Source: an uncultured Bacilli bacterium
GTDB lineage: Bacteria > Bacillota_I > Bacilli_A > RF39 > UBA660
Direction of reading: 5' to 3'
Length of the DNA: 48,006 bases
Assembly: GCA_944363605.1 (NCBI GenBank)
Contig: CALVUM010000005.1
Coordinates: forward strand, 1-48,006
In this document: positions 16,724 to 24,740 of the stretch, piece after piece
Position numbering within the stretch: position 1 is the first letter of the stretch
Layout: each line of letters begins with the position of its first letter
The notes under the pieces: generated by a model
The model's input: the letters and a program-made list of their open reading frames with translations, nothing else
Told to the model about the DNA's origin: nothing
Databases searched by the model: none
Made by a program: the position numbers and the translations under genes

Positions 16724-16768
16724 AGTGGTAAAAGATAATGTTATGAATTTTATTAAGGTGGGAAAATA

Positions 16769-16969
16769 ATGATTATTACTAAAAATATTTTAGATGAGCG
16801 CATTCTAAAAGAAATGCTACCTACTAGACTTGATAGTGCTATGAATTTATACACTAATGTTAGTTACAATGGGAAAACAGGAATTATTGTGTACAATACT
16901 AATCCTGATACTTGGAACTGCCTTTATCTTTCTAACGAGAAATTTAACATTTTTTCGGTTATAGAATAA
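16769..16969 (+). CDS. Small unknown 66-residue protein
   Basis: ATG 16769 is preceded by AAGGTGGG. The product (MIITKNILDERILKEMLPTR at the start) has no recognised motif, signal or membrane segment. Its stop codon lies within a 10-bp palindrome (AACAATTGTT, 16968-16977) next to the AbiE promoter. Part of the accessory island. Confidence 0.5.
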   Translation: MIITKNILDERILKEMLPTRLDSAMNLYTNVSYNGKTGIIVYNTNPDTWNCLYLSNEKFNIFSVIE

Positions 16970-17028
16970 CAATTGTTACAATTTGACAATTACACTGAAA
17001 AATGCTATTATTTCAGTGTAATTGTCAA
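16968..17028 (+). promoter_or_regulatory. AbiE promoter embedded in a long palindromic operator
   Basis: A perfect consensus promoter, TTGACA (16983-16988), 17 bp, TATTAT (17006-17011), lies inside an inverted repeat whose 18-nt arms (16983-17000 and 17011-17028) match perfectly. A second palindrome, AACAATTGTT, lies just upstream. AbiEi antitoxins are known to bind inverted repeats in their own promoter, and this placement (operator covering -35 and -10) fits tight negative autoregulation. The arms could also form a hairpin in the 5' leader. Confidence 0.8.
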
Positions 17029-17044
17029 TGAAGGGTGATAAAGT

Positions 17045-17917
17045 ATGAAACAAAATCTTGAAGAAAAATATAAAATTGATTCAAATATTGTTAGAAATTT
17101 TGTTGGCGCACTTAATTCTATAACTGAACCAATGAGTCAAATTAGAGCACAAATAAAAGATTTATCGGATTTGTCTAAACAATCTAGTAACGCACTCAAT
17201 AAAATAGCAAAATCTGTAAAAAAAACTACAAATCAAGTGCTCAAGCAATCTGTTTATGATAGCATAAATCAAATGAAAGAAGAAATAAAAAAACTGACAT
17301 CTGCATATCCAAATGAACACTCAAAAATATTGGCAAATTCAATTAAACAAATAATGAAAGAAAATAATGGTATAATTTCTTCAAGAATGATTGGACCACT
17401 TGGGATAAATAGACAATATCTTTCTATACTTGAAAGTAACAATGAAATTGAAAGAGTATCTAGAGGGATATATCAATCACCAAATGTTTTTGAAGATAGC
17501 TTTTTTTCATTTCAATCTAAATATAAGAAAGTGATATTTTCACATATGAATGCACTTTATTTCTATGGAATGACAGAGGAATTTCCTTATAGTTATACTG
17601 TTACAGTACCCCAACGCTATCATGTAAATGTTGTAAATGAAAAATGTAATGTGTTTTATGTCTCTGATGATATGTTGGAATTAGGGATTTGCGAGGTTGA
17701 AACTCCAAATGGAAATAAAGTTAGAGCATATGATCTTGAAAGAAGTATTTGTGATATTATTCGATCAAAAAATAGAATGGATTTAGAGCAGGTTAAGAAA
17801 GCAATTAGAAAATATATGAAAAATAAAAATAAGGACATGAGTAAACTTTCAGAATATTCTAAAAAAATGGGAATAAACGAACAGGTAATGGAAATGGTAG
17901 GAATGTTTAATGATTAA
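17045..17917 (+). CDS. abiEi: AbiEi-type antitoxin with an N-terminal helical extension
   Basis: A 290-residue type IV antitoxin-like protein. The AbiEi core starts near residue 100 with a winged-helix (IMKENNGIISSRMIGPLGIN... RVSRGIYQSP), then the AbiEi_4-like C-terminal domain (SHMNALYFYGMTEEFP, RAYDLERSICDIIR). The first about 95 residues are heptad-rich and probably coiled coil (SQIRAQIKDLSDLSKQSS...), making it about 90 residues longer than the usual AbiEi. AGGGTG precedes ATG 17045. It overlaps the toxin gene by 8 nt. It would repress the operon and neutralise AbiEii. Confidence 0.85.
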   Translation: MKQNLEEKYKIDSNIVRNFVGALNSITEPMSQIRAQIKDLSDLSKQSSNALNKIAKSVKKTTNQVLKQSVYDSINQMKEEIKKLTSAYPNEHSKILANSIKQIMKENNGIISSRMIGPLGINRQYLSILESNNEIERVSRGIYQSPNVFEDSFFSFQSKYKKVIFSHMNALYFYGMTEEFPYSYTVTVPQRYHVNVVNEKCNVFYVSDDMLELGICEVETPNGNKVRAYDLERSICDIIRSKNRMDLEQVKKAIRKYMKNKNKDMSKLSEYSKKMGINEQVMEMVGMFND

Positions 17918-18752
17918 ATCAATACAAGCAGTAAAGGATAAATTAAAAGTTATAGCTAAAGAAAAGAATATGGAATTTAACTCTGTTATGAGATTTTATA
18001 TGTATGATAGATTTATTGAACGTTTATCTAAAAGTAAATATAACAATAATTTTATTCTAAAAGGTGGTTTTTATTTAAGTACATTATTTGGAATTAATAA
18101 CAGAAGTACAATGGATATTGATACTGCAATAAGAAATGCTGATTTTACGGATAAAAATATAATTCAAATGATAAATGAAATTATAAAAGTTGATGTAGAT
18201 GATAATGTAATAATGAATATAGAAAAAACAGAAACAATTAGAGAAGAAGATGAATATGGTGGACTTAGAATAACTTTAAAATTCCGTTTGGATGAATATA
18301 GCGATAGTTTTCATATTGATATAGCAACAGGTGATCCGATACATCCGGGTCCAAATGATTATGGTTATAAATCACTAATTGGAAATGAAAAATATAAAGT
18401 ATGGGCTTATAGTATAGAAACAATTTTAGCTGAAAAAATAGAAACAATTTTTAGTAAATTAGAAGCAAGTAGTAGAATGAAAGATTATTACGATATATAT
18501 CTGATATATAATAATGAATTTGAAACATTAAATAAAGATAGTTTTAGAAAAGCTACTGAAAAAACATTTAAGAAAAGAAATTTTTCTGATAATATAGAAA
18601 ATTGTTTGAATATTGTAAAAAATAGTGAAAGGTTACATATTTATTGGAATTCTTATGCTAGAAAAAATAAATTTGTTAGAAATGTATCTTTTGAAGATGC
18701 TATAAATTGTCTTGAAAAATTTGTAGATATTTTAGTAGAAATTTCAGTATAG
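17910..18752 (+). CDS. abiEii: AbiEii-type nucleotidyltransferase toxin
   Basis: A 280-residue nucleotidyltransferase-fold protein. The motif KGGFYLSTLFGINNRSTMDID gives the Gly-rich strand and the D-x-D pair, and SIETILAEKIETIF plus RMKDYYDIY are the later conserved motifs of AbiEii (DUF1814). AbiEii toxins transfer nucleotides, with tRNA as the target in studied members, and cause growth arrest during phage infection. It is co-translated with the antitoxin by an 8-nt overlap. All motifs are intact, so the pair may be functional. Confidence 0.88.
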   Translation: MIKSIQAVKDKLKVIAKEKNMEFNSVMRFYMYDRFIERLSKSKYNNNFILKGGFYLSTLFGINNRSTMDIDTAIRNADFTDKNIIQMINEIIKVDVDDNVIMNIEKTETIREEDEYGGLRITLKFRLDEYSDSFHIDIATGDPIHPGPNDYGYKSLIGNEKYKVWAYSIETILAEKIETIFSKLEASSRMKDYYDIYLIYNNEFETLNKDSFRKATEKTFKKRNFSDNIENCLNIVKNSERLHIYWNSYARKNKFVRNVSFEDAINCLEKFVDILVEISV

Positions 18753-18848
18753 TAAAAAATGAGGAGATTATTTGAAAGTAGTTGTTAATTATTAAAATTA
18801 TCAATAAAATTAGGTGGAGCATTCACAGTATCAACTATATTATAAAAA

Positions 18849-18869
18849 AAGAAACAAAAACTGTTTCTT
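18849..18869 (-). terminator. Terminator of gerQ
   Basis: AAGAAACA (18849-18856) pairs with TGTTTCTT (18862-18869). Read on the minus strand the stem overlaps the gerQ stop codon and is followed by a run of T. Confidence 0.7.
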
Positions 18870-19221
18870 AATCAAAAGTATCAGAATAGTCTGGATTATA
18901 ATTGATTTTTTCTGGAAATTCTATGAAATTTATGTATAACATGCGAAGTAGAAACCAATTGCCAGTTGTTGGATCAGAAAGAATTAGATGATCTCTTCCT
19001 GACTGTTCAATAATTCCTTCATAAGTTCTGTCACGCCATTCATTCGAGTCAGGGTAAGATGCATAGACTTTTACTTTTTTTCCTTTGTTTAATCTTAAAA
19101 TATTTTCAATTAAACTTTGTTCTAACGGTAAGGAACTTTGGGCACTGATGTTTCCAGGTGGAGTCATCGGTGTTTTCCCAGTTCCAGGAAATGTTGGCGT
19201 ATTAAAAAAACTGCCGTTCAT
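18868..19221 (-). CDS. gerQ: Spore-coat protein GerQ
   Basis: A 117-residue protein whose second half matches GerQ: LPLEQSLIENILRLNKGKKV, GIIEQSGRDHLILSDPTTG and FLLRMLYINFIEF. GerQ sits in the inner spore coat, is crosslinked by transglutaminase and is needed for activity of the lytic enzyme CwlJ at germination. The N-terminal part is Pro/Gly/Thr-rich and shorter than in Bacillus. ATG 19221 is chosen because GAGGTG lies 9 nt upstream; a GTG at 19233 lies before it. With Spo0A it indicates sporulation. Confidence 0.88.
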   Translation of the reverse strand: MNGSFFNTPTFPGTGKTPMTPPGNISAQSSLPLEQSLIENILRLNKGKKVKVYASYPDSNEWRDRTYEGIIEQSGRDHLILSDPTTGNWFLLRMLYINFIEFPEKINYNPDYSDTFD

Positions 19222-19303
19222 TAAAATTATCACCTCGCTATATTGTATGTTTGTTGCTTTTCATTTAGAAGTTCGTTATAATTTAGTTGAGGATGGATGA
19301 TAT

Positions 19304-20197
19304 ATGGATATTCAGAAAATTAAAGATACTGTAATGAAAAAAGACTTTTTTAAACGGGTTTTAGTTATTTTGTTTGGCGTATTTTTACTTGCTTTAACTT
19401 ATAATTTATTTTTATATCCTTATAGTTTAGTTATTGGAGGAACTACAGGTTTATCGATTGTTGTTGAACCTTTATTTGGTTGGGATCCACAGATTTTTCT
19501 TTATGCGTGTGCTTGTATTTTGCTTATTATTAGTTTTTTGCTGTTAGGAGTTAAAAGAACGGGAATTTCGATTGTTGGTAGTTTAATATATCCGGTATTT
19601 GTTAGTTTAACAAAACCTTTAGCGGTATTTTTAAGTAATTATATTGTTTTAGATAATATGATTTTGGTGGTTTTAGCTAGTGGTTTATTATATGGGTTAG
19701 GATACGGCTTGGTTTATAAAATGGGATTTGATACAGGTGGGTCTGATATCGTCGTACGAATTTTAAATAAGTATTTTCATATGCCTGAAGGAAGATGTGC
19801 TTTACTTATTCAAGGAACTGTTGTTTTAGTCGGAGCTTTTGTTTTCGGTGTTAATCAAATGATTTATGCTATTTTGATTTTAGTCATTTATACAGGACTT
19901 ATGGACCGAATTATGATCGGGATTTCTAATTCTAAACTCTTTTTTATTCATACTAAAGAATTAGAGAAAGTGGAAACTTTTATTTTACACGAGCTTCATA
20001 CTGGGGTGACTATTTTAGATGTTGAAGGTGGTTATTCTAAAAAGAAAGGGACTATTTTGATGTGTGTTGTTCCTAATAAAGATTATTATTTGTTTAAAGA
20101 GGCTATTTTAGAAGTGGATCCTCAGGCTTTTTTTGTTATTAATGATTGCTATGAGGTTCATGGTGGTGTTAAAGTTCAAAAATTGCCATTTAATTAA
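19304..20197 (+). CDS. YitT-family membrane protein
   Basis: A 297-residue integral membrane protein with five or six helices in residues 15-205 (LVILFGVFLLALTYNLFLYP, NMILVVLASGLLYGLGYGL, and others) and a soluble C-terminal DUF2179 domain (VTILDVEGGYSKKKGTILM). SLVIGGTTGLSIV and KMGFDTGGSDIV are the typical YitT glycine motifs. The function is not established and a transport role is assumed. GAGG lies 12 nt before ATG 19304. Divergent from gerQ. Confidence 0.9.
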   Translation: MDIQKIKDTVMKKDFFKRVLVILFGVFLLALTYNLFLYPYSLVIGGTTGLSIVVEPLFGWDPQIFLYACACILLIISFLLLGVKRTGISIVGSLIYPVFVSLTKPLAVFLSNYIVLDNMILVVLASGLLYGLGYGLVYKMGFDTGGSDIVVRILNKYFHMPEGRCALLIQGTVVLVGAFVFGVNQMIYAILILVIYTGLMDRIMIGISNSKLFFIHTKELEKVETFILHELHTGVTILDVEGGYSKKKGTILMCVVPNKDYYLFKEAILEVDPQAFFVINDCYEVHGGVKVQKLPFN

Positions 20198-20211
20198 AGT
20201 TTTTTTTATGG

Positions 20212-20217
20212 TATAAT
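20212..20217 (+). promoter_or_regulatory. -10 element of the ftsEX operon
   Basis: TATAAT 24 bp before the ftsE start, behind a T-run that ends the yitT region. No good -35 is visible. Confidence 0.5.
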
Positions 20218-20241
20218 AGCTAATAATGCGAGGTGTAGTAA

Positions 20242-20955
20242 GTGAAGTTAATTAAGGTGGAACATGCTTATAAAATCTATAAGAACGGGACAACTGCGGT
20301 GGCTGATTTAAGCGTGTCTATTGATAAAGGGGAATTTGTTTTTGTTATTGGTTCGACTGGTTCAGGTAAGTCTACTTTTATTAAAATGCTTTATCGAGAA
20401 GAAAAACCAACTAAGGGAAGTGTCATTGTTGGAGGAATTGATGTTGCTAAATTACGAAATTCCAAGGTATATAAGTTAAGAAGAAAATTAGGCGTTGTTT
20501 TTCAAGATTTTAAATTGCTTCCTAAATTAAATGTTTATGAGAATGTGGCTTTTGCTTTGGAAACTTTGGGTTTGCCGGGTGATGAGATTCGGCCAAAAGT
20601 GTTAAAAGCAATTGAAGCAGTTGGTTTAAAAGAAAAAACAAGGAATTTACCAAGTGAGCTTTCAGGTGGAGAACAACAACGGGTAGCGATTGCTAGAGCT
20701 ATTGTTAATGATCCTAAGCTTTTAATTTGTGATGAGCCAACAGGTAATTTGGATCCGGAAACTTCAAAAGGAATTATGAAAATTTTAGATAAAATTAATC
20801 GCGAACTTGGCACGACAATTATTATGGCAACTCATGATAAGGAACTTGTGAATCGAATGAAAAAACGGGTTTTGGTTATTGAAAATGGCGTTTTAGCAAG
20901 CGATACAAAGAAAGGAAGTTATAAGGTACATGAGAGCATTAAGAATTCTGACTAG
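20242..20955 (+). CDS. ftsE: Cell-division ATP-binding protein FtsE
   Basis: A 237-residue ABC ATPase with Walker A GSTGSGKS (37-44), signature LSGGEQQR, Walker B LLICDEPTGNLD and the switch His in ATHDKE. The phrase FQDFKLLPKLNVYENVAFALE is typical of FtsE. With FtsX it controls a wall hydrolase at the division site instead of transporting a solute. GTG start with GAGGTG upstream. It overlaps ftsX by 26 nt. Confidence 0.95.
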   Translation: MKLIKVEHAYKIYKNGTTAVADLSVSIDKGEFVFVIGSTGSGKSTFIKMLYREEKPTKGSVIVGGIDVAKLRNSKVYKLRRKLGVVFQDFKLLPKLNVYENVAFALETLGLPGDEIRPKVLKAIEAVGLKEKTRNLPSELSGGEQQRVAIARAIVNDPKLLICDEPTGNLDPETSKGIMKILDKINRELGTTIIMATHDKELVNRMKKRVLVIENGVLASDTKKGSYKVHESIKNSD

Positions 20956-21823
20956 AAGCATTCGAGATTCTTTTAAAAGTGTTTTTCGAAATTTTTCTTT
21001 ATCGATGGCGTCTATTGCTTGTACAACGATTACTTTGATCTTGGTTGCGATTGCCATATGCTTAACTTATAATGTTCGGCAAGTTACTACTGATTTGGAG
21101 CATGAACTTACCATTGTTGCTTATTTAAGCAAAGATGTGACGGATGAACAAAAAACGGAAATCGAAAATGCTTTAAAGACAATGGATAATGTTGATTCGT
21201 ATCAAATGAAAAGTAAAGACGAATGGAAAGCTGAAATGAAAGAGGAAGACAAAAGTTTGGAAAATGCTTTAGATATTTTTGAAGAAAATCCTTTATTAGA
21301 TTCAGTTATTGTTAAAGTAGATGATGTAAAAAACTTAGGAGAAACAGCAAGTCGGTTACGTGAGTTTTCTTTTGTTACAAGCGCTGAATATGGCGAGGGC
21401 ATGGTCGAAAATGTTATTGGAATTTTTGATGCGATAAGTGTTGGGACTTTAGCTATTGTTATCGCGTTGGTTTTAGTTACAGCTTTTTTGATTAGCAATA
21501 CAATTAAATTGACGATTTTTTCTCGAAGAACGGAAATTGAAATTATGAGACTTGTTGGGGCATCAAATCCTTCTATTAAACTTCCTTTTGTGTTTGAAGG
21601 ATTTGTTTTAGGAATTTTTGGTAGTATTATTCCGATTTTGATTAGTATTTATGGTTATGTATTTTTATATAATCAAACGGGTGGTTATGTCTTTACCCAA
21701 ATTATTACTTTGGTAGAACCTTTTCCTTTTGTACTTATTGTTTCATTATTTTTATTAGTGGTTGGTTCTTTAGTGGGTATGTTAGGCTCTTGGCGAGCTG
21801 TCAAAAAATATTTGAAAATATAG
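20930..21823 (+). CDS. ftsX: Cell-division protein FtsX
   Basis: A 297-residue membrane protein: one N-terminal helix (MASIACTTITLILVAIAICL), a large extracytoplasmic loop (about 50-165, LTIVAYLSKDVTDEQK...), then three helices and the GSWRAVKKYLKI end. RTEIEIMRLVGASNPSIKLPFVFEG is the conserved FtsX cytoplasmic stretch. The outer loop touches the peptidoglycan hydrolase encoded next. AAGGT lies upstream of ATG 20930 and the start is inside ftsE. Confidence 0.95.
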   Translation: MRALRILTRSIRDSFKSVFRNFSLSMASIACTTITLILVAIAICLTYNVRQVTTDLEHELTIVAYLSKDVTDEQKTEIENALKTMDNVDSYQMKSKDEWKAEMKEEDKSLENALDIFEENPLLDSVIVKVDDVKNLGETASRLREFSFVTSAEYGEGMVENVIGIFDAISVGTLAIVIALVLVTAFLISNTIKLTIFSRRTEIEIMRLVGASNPSIKLPFVFEGFVLGIFGSIIPILISIYGYVFLYNQTGGYVFTQIITLVEPFPFVLIVSLFLLVVGSLVGMLGSWRAVKKYLKI

Positions 21824-21848
21824 TTTTTATGAAGGGTAGGTGTGGATA

Positions 21849-23075
21849 TTGAATTTTTTTCGAAAATTCATAAATTCTTTTTTTCTTCTTTTATTTTTAG
21901 GGTTTTCCTTTTTGCCTTCTGTTTCGGCAAAAGTTGATAATCCAAGGACATTAGGGGATTTACGGGAAAATTATAATGAGCTTTTACAAGAAAAAGCCGA
22001 GAATGATAGTTTAACCGAAGCGGCTAAAGCAGAAATTGCCCGTAAAGAGGCTTTAATTAAACAGGCAGAAGCAGACATTCATCAAGCTGAAGAAGATATG
22101 GAACAAGCTGAAGAGGATATTCGAATTTCTAATGAACGAATAGAAGAAATGAAAGCAAACGCTAGTGAAGTACTTTTATATTTACAACAAATGAAAGGAA
22201 CTAATGCTTATGTAGAGTATGTTTCTGGGGCAACAAGTATGACCGATATGATCATGCGAATCGCGGCAATTGAGCAATTATCTGATAAAATTTATGATAC
22301 TATTGGGGAACTTGAGGCTGAAATAAAACGAAATGAAGAATTAAAAATTGAACTTGAGCAAAAGAAAAAAAATTTAGAAGCTCAAGCAGCTGAGTATCAA
22401 AAGGTTATTGAGGCTAATTATGATAAAATTGAAGAATATGATAAATATGCTTTAGATATTGATACGCAAGTTAAAGCTGCGAAAGAGCAATTAGATATGT
22501 ATGTTGATAAGTGTTCGAATAATATTGGACGGACTGATGATGCTGTTGTCCTTACTGATTGCTCTAAAGTTCCATTAAATAGTGGATGGTTAAATCCTTT
22601 AAATTATGGAGTTGTAACTAGTACTATAGGCTATCGTTGGGGAAGTTATCATAATGCCTTAGATATTGGAGGCGCGAGTCCTTTTGAAGGTTCACCTGTT
22701 TATGCCGCGGCAGCTGGTGTTGTTTCTGGTATGATTTATGAATATAGTTGTGGTGGAAATATGCTTTATATTGATGTCAATGTTGGCGGGAAAGAGTATA
22801 CAACTTATTATTATCATTTGTTAAGTTTTAATGTTCGTTTAGGAGATGTTGTTACGCAAGACACAGTTATTGGGTATGTTGGAGGTTGGTCTACTAGTGT
22901 ACAACATGGTGGATATGATACTTGTACAACAGGTGCTCATTTACATTATGGTGTGGCTACTGGATATTATAATCCTAGAACTGGTATTGTTCGAAGTAAT
23001 GTTATCACACCACCAGGTTTTCCAAATTCAAAAGGGTATAGCTTTTATTCAAGAAATGATATGTGGAATGGATAG
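21849..23075 (+). CDS. Secreted coiled-coil M23 peptidase, probable FtsEX-controlled hydrolase (PcsB/CwlO/EnvC-like)
   Basis: A 408-residue exported protein. The signal peptide ends LPSVSA-KVD. Residues about 30-215 are a long Glu/Ala/Lys coiled coil (QAEADIHQAEEDMEQAEEDI), then an M23 domain with HNALDIGGA and GAHLHYGV as metal motifs. Coiled coil plus hydrolase next to ftsEX is the layout of PcsB, CwlO and EnvC partners, where ATP hydrolysis by FtsEX switches the enzyme or activator on. The metal residues are present, so this one should be catalytic itself. TTG 21849 with GGTAGGTG upstream is preferred over GTG 21840. Confidence 0.9.
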   Translation: MNFFRKFINSFFLLLFLGFSFLPSVSAKVDNPRTLGDLRENYNELLQEKAENDSLTEAAKAEIARKEALIKQAEADIHQAEEDMEQAEEDIRISNERIEEMKANASEVLLYLQQMKGTNAYVEYVSGATSMTDMIMRIAAIEQLSDKIYDTIGELEAEIKRNEELKIELEQKKKNLEAQAAEYQKVIEANYDKIEEYDKYALDIDTQVKAAKEQLDMYVDKCSNNIGRTDDAVVLTDCSKVPLNSGWLNPLNYGVVTSTIGYRWGSYHNALDIGGASPFEGSPVYAAAAGVVSGMIYEYSCGGNMLYIDVNVGGKEYTTYYYHLLSFNVRLGDVVTQDTVIGYVGGWSTSVQHGGYDTCTTGAHLHYGVATGYYNPRTGIVRSNVITPPGFPNSKGYSFYSRNDMWNG

Positions 23076-23094
23076 ATTTTTCATTCCTTTTTTT
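23065..23094 (+). terminator. Terminator of the ftsEX operon
   Basis: GGAATG (23065-23070) pairs with CATTCC (23082-23087), followed by TTTTTTT. The stem overlaps the last codons and the stop of the M23 gene. Confidence 0.75.
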
Positions 23095-23095
23095 G

Positions 23096-23101
23096 TATAA
23101 T
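23096..23101 (+). promoter_or_regulatory. -10 element of whiA
   Basis: TATAAT directly behind the terminator and 17 bp before the whiA start, giving a very short leader. Confidence 0.45.
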
Positions 23102-23118
23102 AAAAATCGGTGGTTTTT

Positions 23119-24048
23119 ATGACTTATTCAATGAAAGTTAAAGAAGAAATTTGTAGTCGTGAATTAAGTTCAGTAGAGATTTTAGCAGAATTAGCGGCGA
23201 TTATTCGATATGATGCAACTATTAAAGAAAATCATATTTCTTTATCTTTTGAAAATGCTCTTATAGCAAGACGAGTTTATAAAGACTTTAAAACTTTGTT
23301 TAATATCTCTTTACATGTAACAGTTCGAAATCAAAAAAGATTTCGAAATAAACAAATTTATATTTTAGATATTAAAGAAAATGCTGTTATGATTTTAGAA
23401 AGATTAAATATTTATAAGAATGGTGTTTTTTTAGAAATGAATCGAAACCATTTAGAAGATCCAGAGGAAATAATCGCTTTTGTCCAAGGTGCTTTTTTGG
23501 TTATTGGGTCTTTAAATGATCCTGCTACTGGTGGATATCATTTAGAATTTGTTTTTGTCAAAGAAAAAGATGCCAATTTCTTTAATCTTCTTCTTCATGA
23601 AATGAAGTTTGATACGAAAGTTTTGGAACGTAATGGTAAGTTTATGGTATATTTAAAAAATTCTGAAGAAATAAGTGATATGATTCGGATGTTTCAAGCA
23701 TCTAATGCTTTATTTTATTTTGAAGATATTCGAATTTATCGTGATCATAAAAATATGGTGAATCGGCTAAATAATTGTGAAATTGCAAATCAAGAAAAAA
23801 GTTTGCAAGCGGGAATGAAACAAATAAAAGATATTCTTTATTTACAAGAAAATGATTTAGTCGATTTATTAGATGAAAAAACAAAAGTTGTAATGGAATA
23901 TCGCCTAAAATATCCTGAGAGTTCTTATCAAGAACTCGCAAGTATTATTGGTTTAGAAACGGGATATATTATTGGAAAATCAGGAATAAATCATCATTTT
24001 ATTAAAATGAAAAAGTTAAGAGAAGTTCATGAAAATAAAAAAAATTGA
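23119..24048 (+). CDS. whiA: WhiA, DNA-binding regulator of division
   Basis: A 309-residue protein combining an N-terminal LAGLIDADG-like domain (VKEEICSRELSSVEILAELAA, FVQGAFLVIGSLNDPATGGYHLEF) with a C-terminal helix-turn-helix (RLKYPESSYQELASIIG). WhiA affects Z-ring assembly and chromosome segregation in Bacillota and sporulation genes in actinobacteria. ATG 23119 is preferred; GTG 23110 overlaps the weak Shine-Dalgarno. The usual partners yvcJ and yvcK are not next to it here. Confidence 0.95.
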   Translation: MTYSMKVKEEICSRELSSVEILAELAAIIRYDATIKENHISLSFENALIARRVYKDFKTLFNISLHVTVRNQKRFRNKQIYILDIKENAVMILERLNIYKNGVFLEMNRNHLEDPEEIIAFVQGAFLVIGSLNDPATGGYHLEFVFVKEKDANFFNLLLHEMKFDTKVLERNGKFMVYLKNSEEISDMIRMFQASNALFYFEDIRIYRDHKNMVNRLNNCEIANQEKSLQAGMKQIKDILYLQENDLVDLLDEKTKVVMEYRLKYPESSYQELASIIGLETGYIIGKSGINHHFIKMKKLREVHENKKN

Positions 24049-24070
24049 CATTTTATTTAATGTCTTTTTT
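24047..24070. terminator. Bidirectional terminator between whiA and clpP
   Basis: GACATT (24047-24052) pairs with AATGTC (24059-24064), with a T-run on the right and an A-run on the left, serving the two convergent genes. Confidence 0.75.
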
Positions 24071-24638
24071 ATATGATTTGGTCGATCAATCCATATTGTT
24101 TAGCTTCATTGCTAGATAAATAATAATCTCGATCAGTATCTTTTTTGATTTTTGCTAAAGATTGATTGGAGTTTTTGGCTAAAATTTTATTTAATTTTTC
24201 TTTCATTTTTAAAATTCTTTTACAGGCAATTTCCATATCAGATGCTTGTCCTTGCATGCCTCCTAGTGGTTGGTGAATCATGACATCAGCATTTTCTAAG
24301 GCAAATCTTTTCCCTTTTGTTCCAGAAGATAGTAAGAAGGCTGCCATGGATGCGGCAATTCCTACACAGATGGTTCTCACATCACTTTTAATATAATTCA
24401 TCGTGTCATATATAGCCATACCACTTGTGACAGATCCACCAGGGCTATTAATGTACATATAAATATCTTCATTACTTTTGGAATCTAAATAGAGTAGTTC
24501 GCTGATAATTAGATTGGCTGTTTGATCGGTTATTTCATCACTTAAAAAAATAATTCTGTCCTCTAATAATCTTGAGTATAAGTCATAAGCAACTTCGTGA
24601 TTGTTGTTTTTTTCTAAAACTGTTGGAATAATATTCAT
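24069..24638 (-). CDS. clpP: ATP-dependent Clp protease proteolytic subunit
   Basis: A 189-residue serine protease subunit. The catalytic triad is visible at S97 (GIAASMAAF), H122 (MIHQPLGG) and D171 (TDRDYYLS). The oxyanion segment [18 protein letters not shown] is present. Two stacked heptamers work with ClpX or ClpC. ATG 24638 has AGGTGAG upstream; an in-frame ATG at 24659 lies before it. Length is slightly below the usual 193-197. Confidence 0.97.
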   Translation of the reverse strand: MNIIPTVLEKNNNHEVAYDLYSRLLEDRIIFLSDEITDQTANLIISELLYLDSKSNEDIYMYINSPGGSVTSGMAIYDTMNYIKSDVRTICVGIAASMAAFLLSSGTKGKRFALENADVMIHQPLGGMQGQASDMEIACKRILKMKEKLNKILAKNSNQSLAKIKKDTDRDYYLSSNEAKQYGLIDQII

Positions 24639-24740
24639 TTTCTCACCTATTATTATCATAGTATGATATTGGAAAAACTATTCAAAAAATAGTAAATTTA
24701 TGTTAAAATGTTTTAAGAATAGAAAAGGCTAGGAGATATT

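Noticed and set aside
18753-18848. Possible gene remnant after AbiEii, including GAGGAG and TTGAAAGTAGTTG
   Set aside because: The frame stops after eight codons and no longer similarity can be seen.
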